A stretch of DNA of 64,000 bases from JALUZX01 sp964561605 (GTDB lineage Bacteria > Planctomycetota > UBA1135 > JALUZX01), in NCBI GenBank assembly GCA_964561605.1, contig CAZLQD010000025.1, forward strand, positions 181,053 to 245,052. Reading direction: 5' to 3'. The notes under the pieces were generated by a model that was not told where the DNA came from, did not search any database, and worked only from the letters and a program-made list of their open reading frames with translations. The position numbers were made by a program, and so were the translations under genes. Positions within the stretch are counted from its first letter, which is position 1. Each line of letters starts with the position of its first letter. Positions 7,919 through 16,059 of the stretch are shown here, piece after piece.

Positions 7919-8632
7919 ATGGCTCTTCCACCAGGATCCTCCAGCCTTTCCCCCGCCCTTTGTTGGGTCCTCCTTTTCACCGTCCCCCTCTTGGGTTGGG
8001 CTGTAGGGGGGATCCCCTGGGGAGTCCTCTGGGTACGGTGGCTCAAAGGCATCGACCTTCGGACCGTCGGGTCGGGGAACACCGGGGCCACCAATGCCGC
8101 CCGGGCCATGGGAGGCGGAAAGAAGGGGCTGGCCCTCTTCCTTTGGGTCTACCTCCTGGACCTCTCCAAGGCCCTGGCCGTGCTGGTGCCCTTGAAGCTT
8201 CTCCCCGGGCCGCCGCCTGGGATGGATTGGGTCCCCGGGGCCCTCTTCTTCCTCGGGGGGGTCTCGGTGATCGCCGGCCATTGCTACTCTCCCTGGCTTC
8301 GCTTCCAGGGAGGGAAGGGGGTAGCCACTACTTGCGGTGTCCTCCTGGTCCTGGATTGGCGGATCCTCCTCTTGGGGCTGGTCCTCTTCTTCCTGGTCCT
8401 CCTCCTCTCCCGCATGGTCTCCCTGGGCTCCATCACCATGGGCTTGTCCTTGCCCTTTCTCTGGCTCCTCCTCCCCGAAGGAGGGGGCCGGAACTGGGGA
8501 GAGTTCCTGTTCCTTGCGGTCCTTGGGCTTTTCATCCTCTACCGTCACCGTTCCAACCTGGGGCGGATCCTCCAGGGGAAGGAGAGGAAGGTCTCTTTCC
8601 CTTGGACCAAGAAGGAGGCGGAATCCCGGTGA
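7919..8632 (+). CDS. plsY: Glycerol-3-phosphate acyltransferase PlsY
   Basis: 237 residues, an inner-membrane enzyme with about five to seven hydrophobic segments. It transfers the acyl group from acyl phosphate to sn-glycerol-3-phosphate, the first step of phospholipid synthesis. Family motifs are clear: the serine/glycine-rich GSGNTGATNAAR near residue 52, and GHCYSPWLRFQGGKGVATT in the centre with the phosphate-binding GGKG. The length is slightly above the usual 200-220. The stop overlaps the gpsA GTG as GTGA; GpsA makes the glycerol-3-phosphate that PlsY uses, so the pair is a functional unit. Confidence 0.95.
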   Translation: MALPPGSSSLSPALCWVLLFTVPLLGWAVGGIPWGVLWVRWLKGIDLRTVGSGNTGATNAARAMGGGKKGLALFLWVYLLDLSKALAVLVPLKLLPGPPPGMDWVPGALFFLGGVSVIAGHCYSPWLRFQGGKGVATTCGVLLVLDWRILLLGLVLFFLVLLLSRMVSLGSITMGLSLPFLWLLLPEGGGRNWGEFLFLAVLGLFILYRHRSNLGRILQGKERKVSFPWTKKEAESR

Positions 8633-9633
8633 AGCGTTTCGCGGCGGTTCTCGGAGACGGCGGTTGGGGCACTGCCCTGGCCCTGCTCTTGGCGGAAAAA
8701 GGTTTCTTCGTCCGGGTCTGGGGGGTGGATCCGGCCTACACGGCCAGGGTCCAGCGGACCCGGGCCAACCCGAAATTTCTCCCCCACGTGGCTCTTCCCG
8801 ACCAGGTCTCCTTCGGCTCGGACCCCGAGTCGTGCCTGGCCGAGGCGGAACTCGTGGTCTCTGCCGTTCCCACCCAGTTCCTCCGGGCCTGCCTTCCCAG
8901 GTTTCGGCCCTTCCTCCTCCCCGGTGTGCCCCTGGTCTCCGGCTCCAAAGGACTCGAAGAGGGTACAGGGCTCCTCCCCTCCCAGGTGATCCAGGAGGTC
9001 CTGGAGCCTCCCGGCCCCCTGGTGGTCCTCTCCGGTCCCAGCCACGCCGAAGAGGTGGCTCGAGGCCTTCCCGCCTCGGTCGTGGCCGCCTCCCGGGACC
9101 AGGGGGCTGCCAAAGGGGTCCAGGAGACCTTTTCCAGCGACCACTTCCGGGTCTACACCTCCCAGGATCCTCTGGGTGTGGAACTCGGGGGAGCCTTGAA
9201 GAACATCGTGGCCATCGCTGCGGGGATCTGTGACGGCCTGGGCCTGGGGGACAACGCCAAGTCGGCCCTCATGGCCCGGGGGCTGGCCGAGATGGCCCGC
9301 TTCGGGGCGGCCCTGGGGGCCAGGCTTGAGACCTTCTACGGGCTTTCAGGGCTCGGGGACCTGGTCACGACCTGCGTCTCTCCCCACGGTAGGAACCGGG
9401 CCGTCGGGGAGAGGCTGGGAAAGGGGGAGAGCCTGGAACTCATCCTCAACTCCATGGAGATGGTGGCCGAAGGAATCTGGACCACCCGGGCCGTCCGGGA
9501 GAAGGCCCGGGCCTTGGGGGTCGAGTTGCCCATCACGGAAGGGGTCTACAGGGTCCTCTTCCTGGGCAAGCCCCCGGGAGAGGAGGTGAGGCGCCTCATG
9601 CTCAGGGCCCCTCGTCCCGAGGAACCCTGGTAG
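8629..9633 (+). CDS. gpsA: Glycerol-3-phosphate dehydrogenase [NAD(P)+]
   Basis: 334 residues from the GTG at 8629, which overlaps the plsY stop; GAAGGAGG lies about ten bases upstream. It reduces dihydroxyacetone phosphate to sn-glycerol-3-phosphate in the cytoplasm. The Rossmann loop is GDGGWGTALA at residues 8-17. Later come VPTQFLR, the SGPSHAEEVARG block, the catalytic-lysine region GALKNIVAIAAG near residue 190, and GLSGLGDLVTTC. All usual motifs are intact. Together with plsY it makes lysophosphatidate for membrane lipid synthesis. Confidence 0.95.
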   Translation: MKRFAAVLGDGGWGTALALLLAEKGFFVRVWGVDPAYTARVQRTRANPKFLPHVALPDQVSFGSDPESCLAEAELVVSAVPTQFLRACLPRFRPFLLPGVPLVSGSKGLEEGTGLLPSQVIQEVLEPPGPLVVLSGPSHAEEVARGLPASVVAASRDQGAAKGVQETFSSDHFRVYTSQDPLGVELGGALKNIVAIAAGICDGLGLGDNAKSALMARGLAEMARFGAALGARLETFYGLSGLGDLVTTCVSPHGRNRAVGERLGKGESLELILNSMEMVAEGIWTTRAVREKARALGVELPITEGVYRVLFLGKPPGEEVRRLMLRAPRPEEPW

Positions 9634-9637
9634 GCTG

Positions 9638-9666
9638 TTTACAAAGGGGGCGGGAAAAGCTATAGA
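9638..9666 (+). promoter_or_regulatory. Sigma70-type promoter of tRNA-Pro
   Basis: TTTACA (9638-9643), a 17-base spacer, then TATAGA (9661-9666). Five of six bases match consensus in each box. It lies 34 bases upstream of the tRNA and directly behind the gpsA stop. Confidence 0.75.
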
Positions 9667-9700
9667 TTGCCCTTCCTTCCCCCAGGGAAGGACCTTGGAC

Positions 9701-9778
9701 CGGGGCGTGGCGCAGCTTGGCTAGCGCGCTTGAATGGGGTTCAAGAGGTCGCTGGTTCAAATCCAGTCGCCCCGACCA
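9701..9778 (+). tRNA. tRNA-Pro(GGG)
   Basis: 78 bases. The acceptor CGGGGCG pairs with CGCCCCG, the D arm is GCGC/GCGC, the anticodon stem is CTTGA/TCAAG with loop ATGGGGT, and the T arm is GCTGG TTCAAAT CCAGT. The anticodon GGG is at 9736-9738, with G at position 37. The discriminator is A and CCA (9776-9778) is encoded. Confidence 0.97.
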
Positions 9779-9785
9779 TCCTCGA

Positions 9786-9825
9786 AAGGCCCTCCGGCTC
9801 GAAACCGGAGGGCCTTCTTTTTTTT
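9786..9825 (+). terminator. Intrinsic terminator of tRNA-Pro
   Basis: A 12-base-pair stem, AAGGCCCTCCGG with CCGGAGGGCCTT, a seven-base loop, then a run of eight T at 9818-9825. Confidence 0.93.
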
Positions 9826-10003
9826 CCCCGGGGCGCGCCGGGGAGGGGAAACGGCTCTTTTTTCTCCTGTTTCCGGTTCGGGTTTTCTTCGGGGGGGCTT
9901 CCCCTCTCCCCCGGGAATTCTCCCCAAGGGGGTTCCCAGGCCGGGGCCTTCCCCCTATTCTCTTCGCGGACGATTTCCTTTCCCGGAAGAGGAGGCCACG
10001 GGG

Positions 10004-11185
10004 ATGAGGCTCTTTTCCCGTCAGGCGGTATCCATCCTGCTCGTTTGCGCGGCGGCGGTTTCCACGAGGCCGGAAGCCTTCGGCCGGGACGGGGCCGATG
10101 GCCCCGGGCGGCGGGGAGGAGTGCTTCTTCTCGAGGTGGTTCAACTGGGGGGAGCCGTTGCCTCTTCCTACCAGACGGTCTCCCTGGTCGGAGGGAAGGC
10201 GGTCTGGGATTTCGGCAAGATTTCCGGCGAGGTGACCTTTCTGGGAAAGGACGGATGCATCTACCTGGACCGGAACGGGAACGGCCGGGTGGATCCGGGG
10301 GACGGCAAACCTCTTGCGGACGGGGCGGTCCTGAAGGGAAGCTTCGAGTTCCGTGGGAAGGAATACCCTTACTCGGTCCGCTTTTCTTCCATCGGGAGCG
10401 AATATTTCGCCCTTCGTTCCCTGACGGCCTTGCGGGCGAGATGGGGGTCTTTCCTGGTCTACTTCCTGGACAACGACATGGACGGCCGGTTTTTCCGGTT
10501 CGGGGTGGACCGGGTCGGGGTGGTGAAGATCCCGGGGGGCGGGAAGAGAGCCGGGGGCGTCGGGCGGGACTTCGTTTCCTCCATGCTCTATTTGCGGTCC
10601 CAACCCCTCTCCCATGTGATCCGACTGGGGGAAAGGCTCTACTTCCTCCTCCCCCGGAAGGAGGGAGAGGATCCCAGGATTCTTCCCTTTCCGGGAAGGA
10701 CCGTCTCTCTCCGGGTGGGGGGAGGGAAAGGAGACAGGGCGAAGATGGACCTCCTCCTGGCCGATCCGGCCAGGGACTTCTATTTTCGCATTCCGGGCCC
10801 GGGCACTTTCCCCATGCCGGCGGGGAAGTATTGGATCCAGGACTTTTCCGTCAGCCTGAGCTGGAAGAGGAAGCCCGGGAGCTCTTTACGCCGTCCGGAT
10901 GTTTCCATCCTCCGCGGGCCGACCTGGGCCGGCCAGATCCGGGTGGACCTCGGGAAAGATTCCTTCTTCCTGGATCCCGGCCCCCCCTACAGGCTGGACT
11001 TCGATGGGATTGTGTGGGGGAAGAAAGGGGAACGCCTGGAAATCTCGGCCGTCCACCTGGTGAGTCCATCGGGGCTCAAGCTCCAGGCGGAGGTCTTCGA
11101 ACGCGGGGGCGGCAGATCCACGATCAAGGCCTACCTCCGGTCGGGTGAGAGACGCCGTTTCCTCTCCAACCTGGAATACGGTTGA
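10004..11185 (+). CDS. Secreted protein of unknown function; ends at an in-frame TGA that may be recoded
   Basis: 393 residues up to the TGA at 11183-11185. The ATG at 10004 has GGAGG upstream and is followed by a cleavable signal peptide (SILLVCAAAVSTRPEAFG). The mature part is beta-rich with two calcium-loop-like stretches, YLDRNGNGRVDPGDG and FLDNDMDGRFFRFG. I recall similar architecture in planctomycete secreted proteins without assigned function. The last codons before the stop read NLEYG. The frame then continues without another stop into the 11213-11713 segment, which is in the same frame. Whether these are one protein (TGA read as selenocysteine) or two is discussed in the findings. 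Confidence 0.75.
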   Translation: MRLFSRQAVSILLVCAAAVSTRPEAFGRDGADGPGRRGGVLLLEVVQLGGAVASSYQTVSLVGGKAVWDFGKISGEVTFLGKDGCIYLDRNGNGRVDPGDGKPLADGAVLKGSFEFRGKEYPYSVRFSSIGSEYFALRSLTALRARWGSFLVYFLDNDMDGRFFRFGVDRVGVVKIPGGGKRAGGVGRDFVSSMLYLRSQPLSHVIRLGERLYFLLPRKEGEDPRILPFPGRTVSLRVGGGKGDRAKMDLLLADPARDFYFRIPGPGTFPMPAGKYWIQDFSVSLSWKRKPGSSLRRPDVSILRGPTWAGQIRVDLGKDSFFLDPGPPYRLDFDGIVWGKKGERLEISAVHLVSPSGLKLQAEVFERGGGRSTIKAYLRSGERRRFLSNLEYG

Positions 11186-11197
11186 GGCGGGCTCTGC

Positions 11198-11219
11198 GGG
11201 GCCTCGAGGCGGGTGCCCC
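11198..11219 (+). promoter_or_regulatory. Candidate SECIS-like hairpin downstream of TGA 11183
   Basis: GGGGC (11198-11202) pairs with GCCCC (11215-11219), and C-T-C pairs with G-G-G above it, leaving one bulged T and a GAGGC loop at 11206-11210. The loop starts 21 bases after the TGA and begins with G, which fits the general bacterial SECIS model. GC-rich DNA forms such hairpins easily, so this alone is weak. Confidence 0.3.
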
Positions 11220-11713
11220 CCTCTTTCGCCAAGGACCCCCGGGCGGAGGTCGTTGTGGTCTTCCAGAGCCGGAGCCTGGGAAAGCTGGAGGCCGCCAGGA
11301 AGATCGGGGAACTCCGGAAGGGCTACATGCCCTTGGGCCAGTACAGGAAGCTCTTCGCCTCCAAGCTGAAGAAGGATCCCCGGGGGGCCCTGGATGTCCT
11401 CCGGGAGGCGCTCCGTTACTACGGAGAGGATCCGGGCTTCCTCAACGAAGCGGCCTGGATCCTCCTCACGGAGAAGGGCCTGTCGGGAGATCGGGAGAAT
11501 CTCCGCCTGGCCCTGGAGCTGGCCGAGAAGGCCGTGCGCATGGGAGGCGGGGGAGAGGGAAGCATCCTGGATACCTTGGCCCTGGCCCTCTTCAAGAACG
11601 GCCGTCCCGCCCGCGCTCTTGCCGTCCAGGAGAAGGCCCTGGGGCTCATGCCGGGAAGTGCGGATCTACGCAAAAGGCTCTTGCTCTACAGGAAGGCCCT
11701 GGAGAGGAAATGA
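11213..11713 (+). CDS. TPR-like segment, possibly the C-terminal part of the preceding secreted protein
   Basis: 166 residues if begun at the GTG at 11213. No ribosome-binding site precedes it, and the reading frame is open without interruption back to the TGA at 11183. The first part (AEVVVVFQSRSLGKLEAARKIGEL) looks like a beta-strand pair that continues a domain. The rest is helical with TPR character (DPRGALDVLREALRYYGEDPG, then ENLRLALELAEKAVRMGG, then RPARALAVQEKALGLMP). It has no signal peptide of its own. I favour its being the C-terminal half of the 10004 protein, either through TGA readthrough or split by a mutation. Confidence 0.6.
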   Translation: MPPSFAKDPRAEVVVVFQSRSLGKLEAARKIGELRKGYMPLGQYRKLFASKLKKDPRGALDVLREALRYYGEDPGFLNEAAWILLTEKGLSGDRENLRLALELAEKAVRMGGGGEGSILDTLALALFKNGRPARALAVQEKALGLMPGSADLRKRLLLYRKALERK

Positions 11714-11783
11714 CCTCCCGGGCCTCTCCTTCCTTTCCGGCCCGCCCTTTCCCCCGGCCCGCCGGGAGAAGGGGGGCGGTCCT

Positions 11784-12239
11784 TCATGCAGGGGAGTGGA
11801 GGAGGAGTTCCAGTTGGATCAGGGCCTCCTGGACCGACCTGGGAAGGTCCAGCTTGAGGGCTTCCCCCAGGGTGGCCCAAGTCCAGTCCGGGGCGTCGGG
11901 TCCTCCTTCCAGGGGCTCGGGGAGGGCCTCCCTTGAGACGGGCAGGCCGTAGCCGAAGTCCCAGTCCACCCAGGTGATGTCACCGGCCATCTCCGTAGGG
12001 TGATGTTCCAGATCGAGAATGGCCCCCTCCTCCAGGCCGAGCCGTTCCCTGACCTGCCTCCGGATGGCCTGGTGGAACTGTTCTTCGTACCGGATCGCTC
12101 CGGCCAGGGGGCCCCAGGACCACTCCGCCCGGGGTCTCGGGCGGACCAGGAAATGCCTGTAACCGCTTGGATCCCCGGCAAATACGAAAACTCTCACGCG
12201 ATGAGTGATCACCACCGTTCCACCCCTCTCTGGTCCCAT
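11784..12239 (-). CDS. Nudix-like protein with degenerate Nudix box
   Basis: 151 residues from the ATG at 12239. A longer frame exists upstream but is basic and low-complexity, so it is not used. Around residues 45-67 the order GAIRYEEQF...RRQVRERLGL follows the Nudix box spacing (GX5EX7REUXEEXGU), but two of the key acidic positions are changed (RE to RQ, EE to ER). The fold is therefore likely kept while pyrophosphohydrolase activity is doubtful. The C-terminal WATLGEALKLDLP resembles the usual Nudix C-terminal helix. It could be a regulatory ligand-binding Nudix or an enzyme with shifted metal ligands. Confidence 0.65.
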   Translation of the reverse strand: MGPERGGTVVITHRVRVFVFAGDPSGYRHFLVRPRPRAEWSWGPLAGAIRYEEQFHQAIRRQVRERLGLEEGAILDLEHHPTEMAGDITWVDWDFGYGLPVSREALPEPLEGGPDAPDWTWATLGEALKLDLPRSVQEALIQLELLLHSPA

Positions 12240-12474
12240 CCTCTTCCAACTACGGTGGTCACCTCTTGTTGTTTTAACGGTATTCCCGGGACGGGCTTGA
12301 GAGGCCCTGAGGAAAGGTGGGGAAAAAGGTGGGGGAAGTTGAGCCTCTCTTCTTACCGAAAGAAACAGTGTCCCTTCGTCGCGAATCTGCGCCGGCCGGG
12401 GAGAAAGGTTGGAAGGCTTGAAGTCGATTTCCGGAATGCAACGGGGGGTTTCCAGGGAGAGGGGATCCAGGGAG

Positions 12475-13596
12475 ATGGTGGCCCGCCAGGCCAGGGCCCT
12501 CCAGGTCCTTCCCTTCTTCAAGGCCTTCATGGACAGTTTCCCGGGCTACCTCACGGTCCTGAACGAACACAGGCAGATCGTCTTCGCCAACCAGGCCTTC
12601 CGGAAGGCCTTCGGGCCCGAGGGGGAGGACTTTCTGGGCCTCCGTCCCGGAGAGATCCTGGGGTGTGTCCACTCGGAAGAGACTTCGTGGGGTTGCGGGA
12701 CCAGCGAATTCTGCCTGCGATGCGGGGCCTTGAGGACGATCCTGGAGAGCCTGGAAGGCGGAGAGTGGAGCGAGGAGTGCCGGATCCTGAGGGATGAAGG
12801 AAATGGCCTGGAAGCTCTGAACCTCCGGGTCTGGGGAAGCCCCTTCACCTGGGAGGGGGAGCGCTTCGTGATTTTCTCGATCCAGGATATCAGCGGGGAG
12901 GCCAGGAGGAAGACCCTGGAGCGTGTCTTCTTCGGGGAAATCCTGGAGAAGGCCGCATCTCTCCGGGAAAGGGCGGGTGAACTGGCGTGCCCTTCGGGGC
13001 TGCCGGCGGAAGTGGAGGAAGCGGCCCGGAGGCTCCGGGAGGAAGCGGAGGAACTGGAAGGGGAGATCCTGGCCTGGAGGAACCTCTCCCTCGCCGAGAG
13101 GGGCGGGTTGGACCTCCACCTGGAGGAGGTCCGGGCGGGTGAGGTCCTGGAGGAGGTACGGGAGAGGCTGGAGCGACGTTACCCCGGGGCCGGCGGGCGG
13201 ATCCGGCTCGAGGGGGGAGGTGAGGAGATCTCCTTGGTCACCGACCCGGTCCTCCTGGAGAGAGCCCTCTTCGACCTGGCACGGAATGCCCTGGAAGCCC
13301 GGCCCCAGGGGGGGGAGGTGGTCCTGGCGGTTCGGGAGGACGGCCGGGAGGTGGTCTTCTCCATCCACAACCCGGGTGAGATGTCCCGGGAGGTCCAGGC
13401 CCAGGTGTTCCGCCGGGGGTTCTCCTCCAAGGGGGAGGACCGGGGGACGGGGACCTACGAGGCCAAGCTCTTCGTGGAGAATTTCCTCGGCGGGGACCTT
13501 TCCTTTCGCTCCGGCCGGGAGGAGGGCACGACCTTCCAGGTCCGTCTTTCCCGGAAGAGGGCTGAGCCGGGGCAGGCTCCTTCCCGGAATTCGTAG
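12475..13596 (+). CDS. PAS-domain histidine-kinase-like protein lacking the phospho-acceptor histidine
   Basis: About 373 residues from the ATG at 12475; in-frame TTG 12409 and ATG 12436 are alternatives. An N-terminal PAS domain (PGYLTVLNEHRQIVFANQAF) contains a cysteine cluster (GCVH, WGCG, FCLRCGA), a pattern seen in PAS sensors of anaerobes. Then comes the short helix that normally reads FFHDxLN but here is FFGEILE, with Gly154 in place of His. A complete HATPase_c domain follows: N-box LARNALEA, FSIHNPG, and the RGFSSKGEDRGTGTYEAKLF lid region. The ATP side therefore looks intact while autophosphorylation at the usual site is not possible. No response regulator is adjacent. Confidence 0.8.
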   Translation: MVARQARALQVLPFFKAFMDSFPGYLTVLNEHRQIVFANQAFRKAFGPEGEDFLGLRPGEILGCVHSEETSWGCGTSEFCLRCGALRTILESLEGGEWSEECRILRDEGNGLEALNLRVWGSPFTWEGERFVIFSIQDISGEARRKTLERVFFGEILEKAASLRERAGELACPSGLPAEVEEAARRLREEAEELEGEILAWRNLSLAERGGLDLHLEEVRAGEVLEEVRERLERRYPGAGGRIRLEGGGEEISLVTDPVLLERALFDLARNALEARPQGGEVVLAVREDGREVVFSIHNPGEMSREVQAQVFRRGFSSKGEDRGTGTYEAKLFVENFLGGDLSFRSGREEGTTFQVRLSRKRAEPGQAPSRNS

Positions 13597-13681
13597 GTCC
13601 CTGGTTGATGGGGGCCGGAAGAGGGAGGAAACTTTCCCCTCCCTCTTCGTTACCGGAAGTTTCATTCCAGGAGAATTCAAG

Positions 13682-15019
13682 ATGCCGGAACCAGGTGAAG
13701 CGTTGCTCCAGGAGTTCCTCCAGAAGTTCCAGGACCGACGGGCCCTGGTGGGAATCATCGGGCTTGGCTATGTGGGCCTTCCCTTGGCGGAGGTCTTCGT
13801 CCAGGGCGGGGCCCGGGTCCTGGGCTTCGACGTGGATCCGGCCAAGGTGGAGAAGCTCTCCTCGGGGGAGAGCTATATCGGCCACATCCCCTCTTCCCGG
13901 GTGAAGGAGATGGTCGATTCGGGCATGTTCCAGGCCACGGCGGACATGGACCGCCTGGGGGAGCCCGATGCCCTCCTGATCTGCGTCCCCACGCCGCTCA
14001 CGAAGATGCGCGAGCCGGACCTTTCCTTCGTGGAAGGGACGGCGAAGGAGATCGCCCCCCGGTTGAGGCGGGGGCAACTCGTGGTCCTTGAGTCCACGAC
14101 CTACCCGGGTACGACCAGGGAGGTGATCCTTCCCATCCTGGAGGAGTCGGGCCTTCGGCTGGGAAAGGACTTCTTCCTGGCCTACTCCCCCGAGAGGGAG
14201 GACCCGGGGAGGAAGACCCACAACACCCGGACCATCCCCAAGGTCGTCGGGGGGTGCGAGCCCCTCTCGTCGAGGGCCGCCGAGGCCTGCTACAAGCTCG
14301 CCATCGACCAGGTCGTCCCCGTCTCCTCGGCCGAGGCTGCCGAGTCCTCCAAGATCCTGGAGAACACCTTCCGGTGCGTGAACATCGCCCTGGTGAACGA
14401 GATGAAGATGCTCTTCGACCGGATGGGTATCGACGTCTGGGAGGTGATCCGGGCGGCCTCCACCAAGCCCTTCGGTTTCATGCCCTTCTATCCAGGACCG
14501 GGGCTGGGGGGACACTGCATCCCCATCGATCCCTTCTACCTCACCTGGAAGGCCCGGGAATACGGTATGCCCACGAGGTTCATCGAGCTGGCGGGAGAGG
14601 TGAACGTCGGCATGCCCCTCTACGTGATCCACCGGCTCATGGAGGCCCTCAACGAGAGGGGGAAGGCCTTGAAGGGTTCGCGGATCCTGATTCTGGGCCT
14701 GGCCTACAAGAAGGACGTGGACGACGTTCGGGAGAGTCCCTCCTTCAAGCTCATCGAGGAACTCCTCAAGAGGGGGGCCCAGGTGGACTACAACGATCCC
14801 TACGTGCCCCGCACCTGGAAGATGCGGGAATACGATTTCAAGATGGAGTCCAAGGATCTCACCCCGGAGAGCCTGGCCTCGTACGACGCCGTGGTGATCA
14901 GCACGGACCATTCCTCCTACGACTGGCCCTTCATCGTGAAGCACGCCAGGCTGGTGGTGGACACGAGAAACGCCACAAAGGAGGTGACCGAGGGGAGGGA
15001 GAAGATCGTCAAGGCCTGA
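13682..15019 (+). CDS. Nucleotide-sugar dehydrogenase (UDP-glucose/UDP-HexNAc 6-dehydrogenase family)
   Basis: 445 residues with an AGGAG site eight bases before the ATG. It oxidises the 6-hydroxyl of a UDP-sugar to the uronic acid in two NAD-dependent steps. The N-terminal Rossmann fold is GIIGLGYVGLPLAEVF. The catalytic cysteine lies in GLGGHCIPIDPFY (Cys279), with the lysine/asparagine region SSAEAAESSKILENTFRCVN before it and the C-terminal UDP-binding domain LGLAYKKDVDDVRESPS. The last pattern and the overall sequence are closest to the WbpA/WbpO group (UDP-GlcNAc or UDP-GalNAc dehydrogenases) that feeds surface polysaccharide. The substrate is inferred only. Confidence 0.9.
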   Translation: MPEPGEALLQEFLQKFQDRRALVGIIGLGYVGLPLAEVFVQGGARVLGFDVDPAKVEKLSSGESYIGHIPSSRVKEMVDSGMFQATADMDRLGEPDALLICVPTPLTKMREPDLSFVEGTAKEIAPRLRRGQLVVLESTTYPGTTREVILPILEESGLRLGKDFFLAYSPEREDPGRKTHNTRTIPKVVGGCEPLSSRAAEACYKLAIDQVVPVSSAEAAESSKILENTFRCVNIALVNEMKMLFDRMGIDVWEVIRAASTKPFGFMPFYPGPGLGGHCIPIDPFYLTWKAREYGMPTRFIELAGEVNVGMPLYVIHRLMEALNERGKALKGSRILILGLAYKKDVDDVRESPSFKLIEELLKRGAQVDYNDPYVPRTWKMREYDFKMESKDLTPESLASYDAVVISTDHSSYDWPFIVKHARLVVDTRNATKEVTEGREKIVKA

Positions 15020-15108
15020 CTCCCCCGGCCGGGGCTTCCTCTTCCTGCCGTGAGGTCTCTAGAATTCCCCTTCGCCGGAGAGCGGGAGGGCGGAGCCAGG
15101 AGGACTTC

Positions 15109-15978
15109 ATGGGACGAGGCAGGATCGGCGTCATCGGCGGGAGCGGTCTCTACGACCTTCCCGGAGTGGAAGTTCTGGAAGAGGTCGAGCTGGCGACCCC
15201 CTTCGGAGCCCCTTCCGACTCTTTCCTGGTCTGCCGGGTCGGGGGGAAGGAAGTGGTCTTCCTTCCCAGGCACGGCCGGGGACACAGGATCCTCCCGGGG
15301 GAACTGAACTTCCGGGCCAACATCTGGGGCTTCAAGAAGCTGGGCGTGGAGAGGGTGATCGCCCTTTCCGCCGTGGGCTCACTCAAGGAGGAGATCCATC
15401 CGGGGGACTTCGTCATCGTGGACCAGTTCTTCGACCGGACCCGGGGGAGGATCTCCAGCTTCTTCGGCGAGGGAATCGTGGCCCACGTTCACTTCGCCGA
15501 TCCTGTCTGCCCCGAGCTGGCGGGAATCCTGGCCGACGCCGCCGAGGCGGTGGGCAAGAAGGTCCACCGCGGCGGGACCTACGTCTGCATGGAGGGCCCC
15601 CAGTTCTCCACCCGGGCCGAGTCGGCCTTCTACCGGAGCCTTGGTGCCTCGGTGATCGGCATGACCAATCTCCAGGAGGCCAAGCTGGCCAGGGAGGCCG
15701 AGCTCTGTTACGCCACGGTGGCCCTGGTGACGGACTACGACTGCTGGCACCAGGAGGAGGAGGACGTGAGCGTGGCCGGGATCATCCAGGTCCTGACGGA
15801 GAACGTCCAGGCCGCCCGTGCCATGGTGAAGGAGGCGGTGGGCAAGATTCCCCTGGAGCGGAAGCTCTGTCCCTGCCCGGATGCCTTGAAGGAGTGCATC
15901 CTCACCGATCTCTCCACGGTCCCCAAGGAGACCCTGGATCGCCTGGACCTGATCGTGGGGAGGTATGTCCGCTCCTAG
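15109..15978 (+). CDS. mtnP: S-methyl-5'-thioadenosine phosphorylase
   Basis: 289 residues, ATG at 15109 with AGGAGG six bases upstream. It phosphorolyses methylthioadenosine to adenine and methylthioribose-1-phosphate, the entry to methionine salvage. Motifs: IGVIGGSGLYDLPG at the N-terminus, PRHGRGHRILPGELNFRAN, CMEGPQFSTRAES, and the specificity region IGMTNLQEAKLAREAELCYA followed by VTDYDCWH. The TDYD sequence favours MTA over purine nucleosides. No other salvage genes are adjacent. Confidence 0.93.
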   Translation: MGRGRIGVIGGSGLYDLPGVEVLEEVELATPFGAPSDSFLVCRVGGKEVVFLPRHGRGHRILPGELNFRANIWGFKKLGVERVIALSAVGSLKEEIHPGDFVIVDQFFDRTRGRISSFFGEGIVAHVHFADPVCPELAGILADAAEAVGKKVHRGGTYVCMEGPQFSTRAESAFYRSLGASVIGMTNLQEAKLAREAELCYATVALVTDYDCWHQEEEDVSVAGIIQVLTENVQAARAMVKEAVGKIPLERKLCPCPDALKECILTDLSTVPKETLDRLDLIVGRYVRS

Positions 15979-15986
15979 GATGGAAG

Positions 15987-16014
15987 AAGGCCGGCGGGCG
16001 GACCCGCCGGCCTT
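15987..16014 (+). terminator. Hairpin between convergent mtnP and P5C dehydrogenase genes
   Basis: A perfect 12-base-pair stem, AAGGCCGGCGGG/CCCGCCGGCCTT, with a CGGA tetraloop. It is followed by a pyrimidine stretch with only scattered T, so termination efficiency is uncertain. It could serve both converging transcripts. Confidence 0.55.
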
Positions 16015-16059
16015 CCTCTCCTCTTTCGGGGAGGGTCTCCTCCCCCCCCTCCTTCCGGG

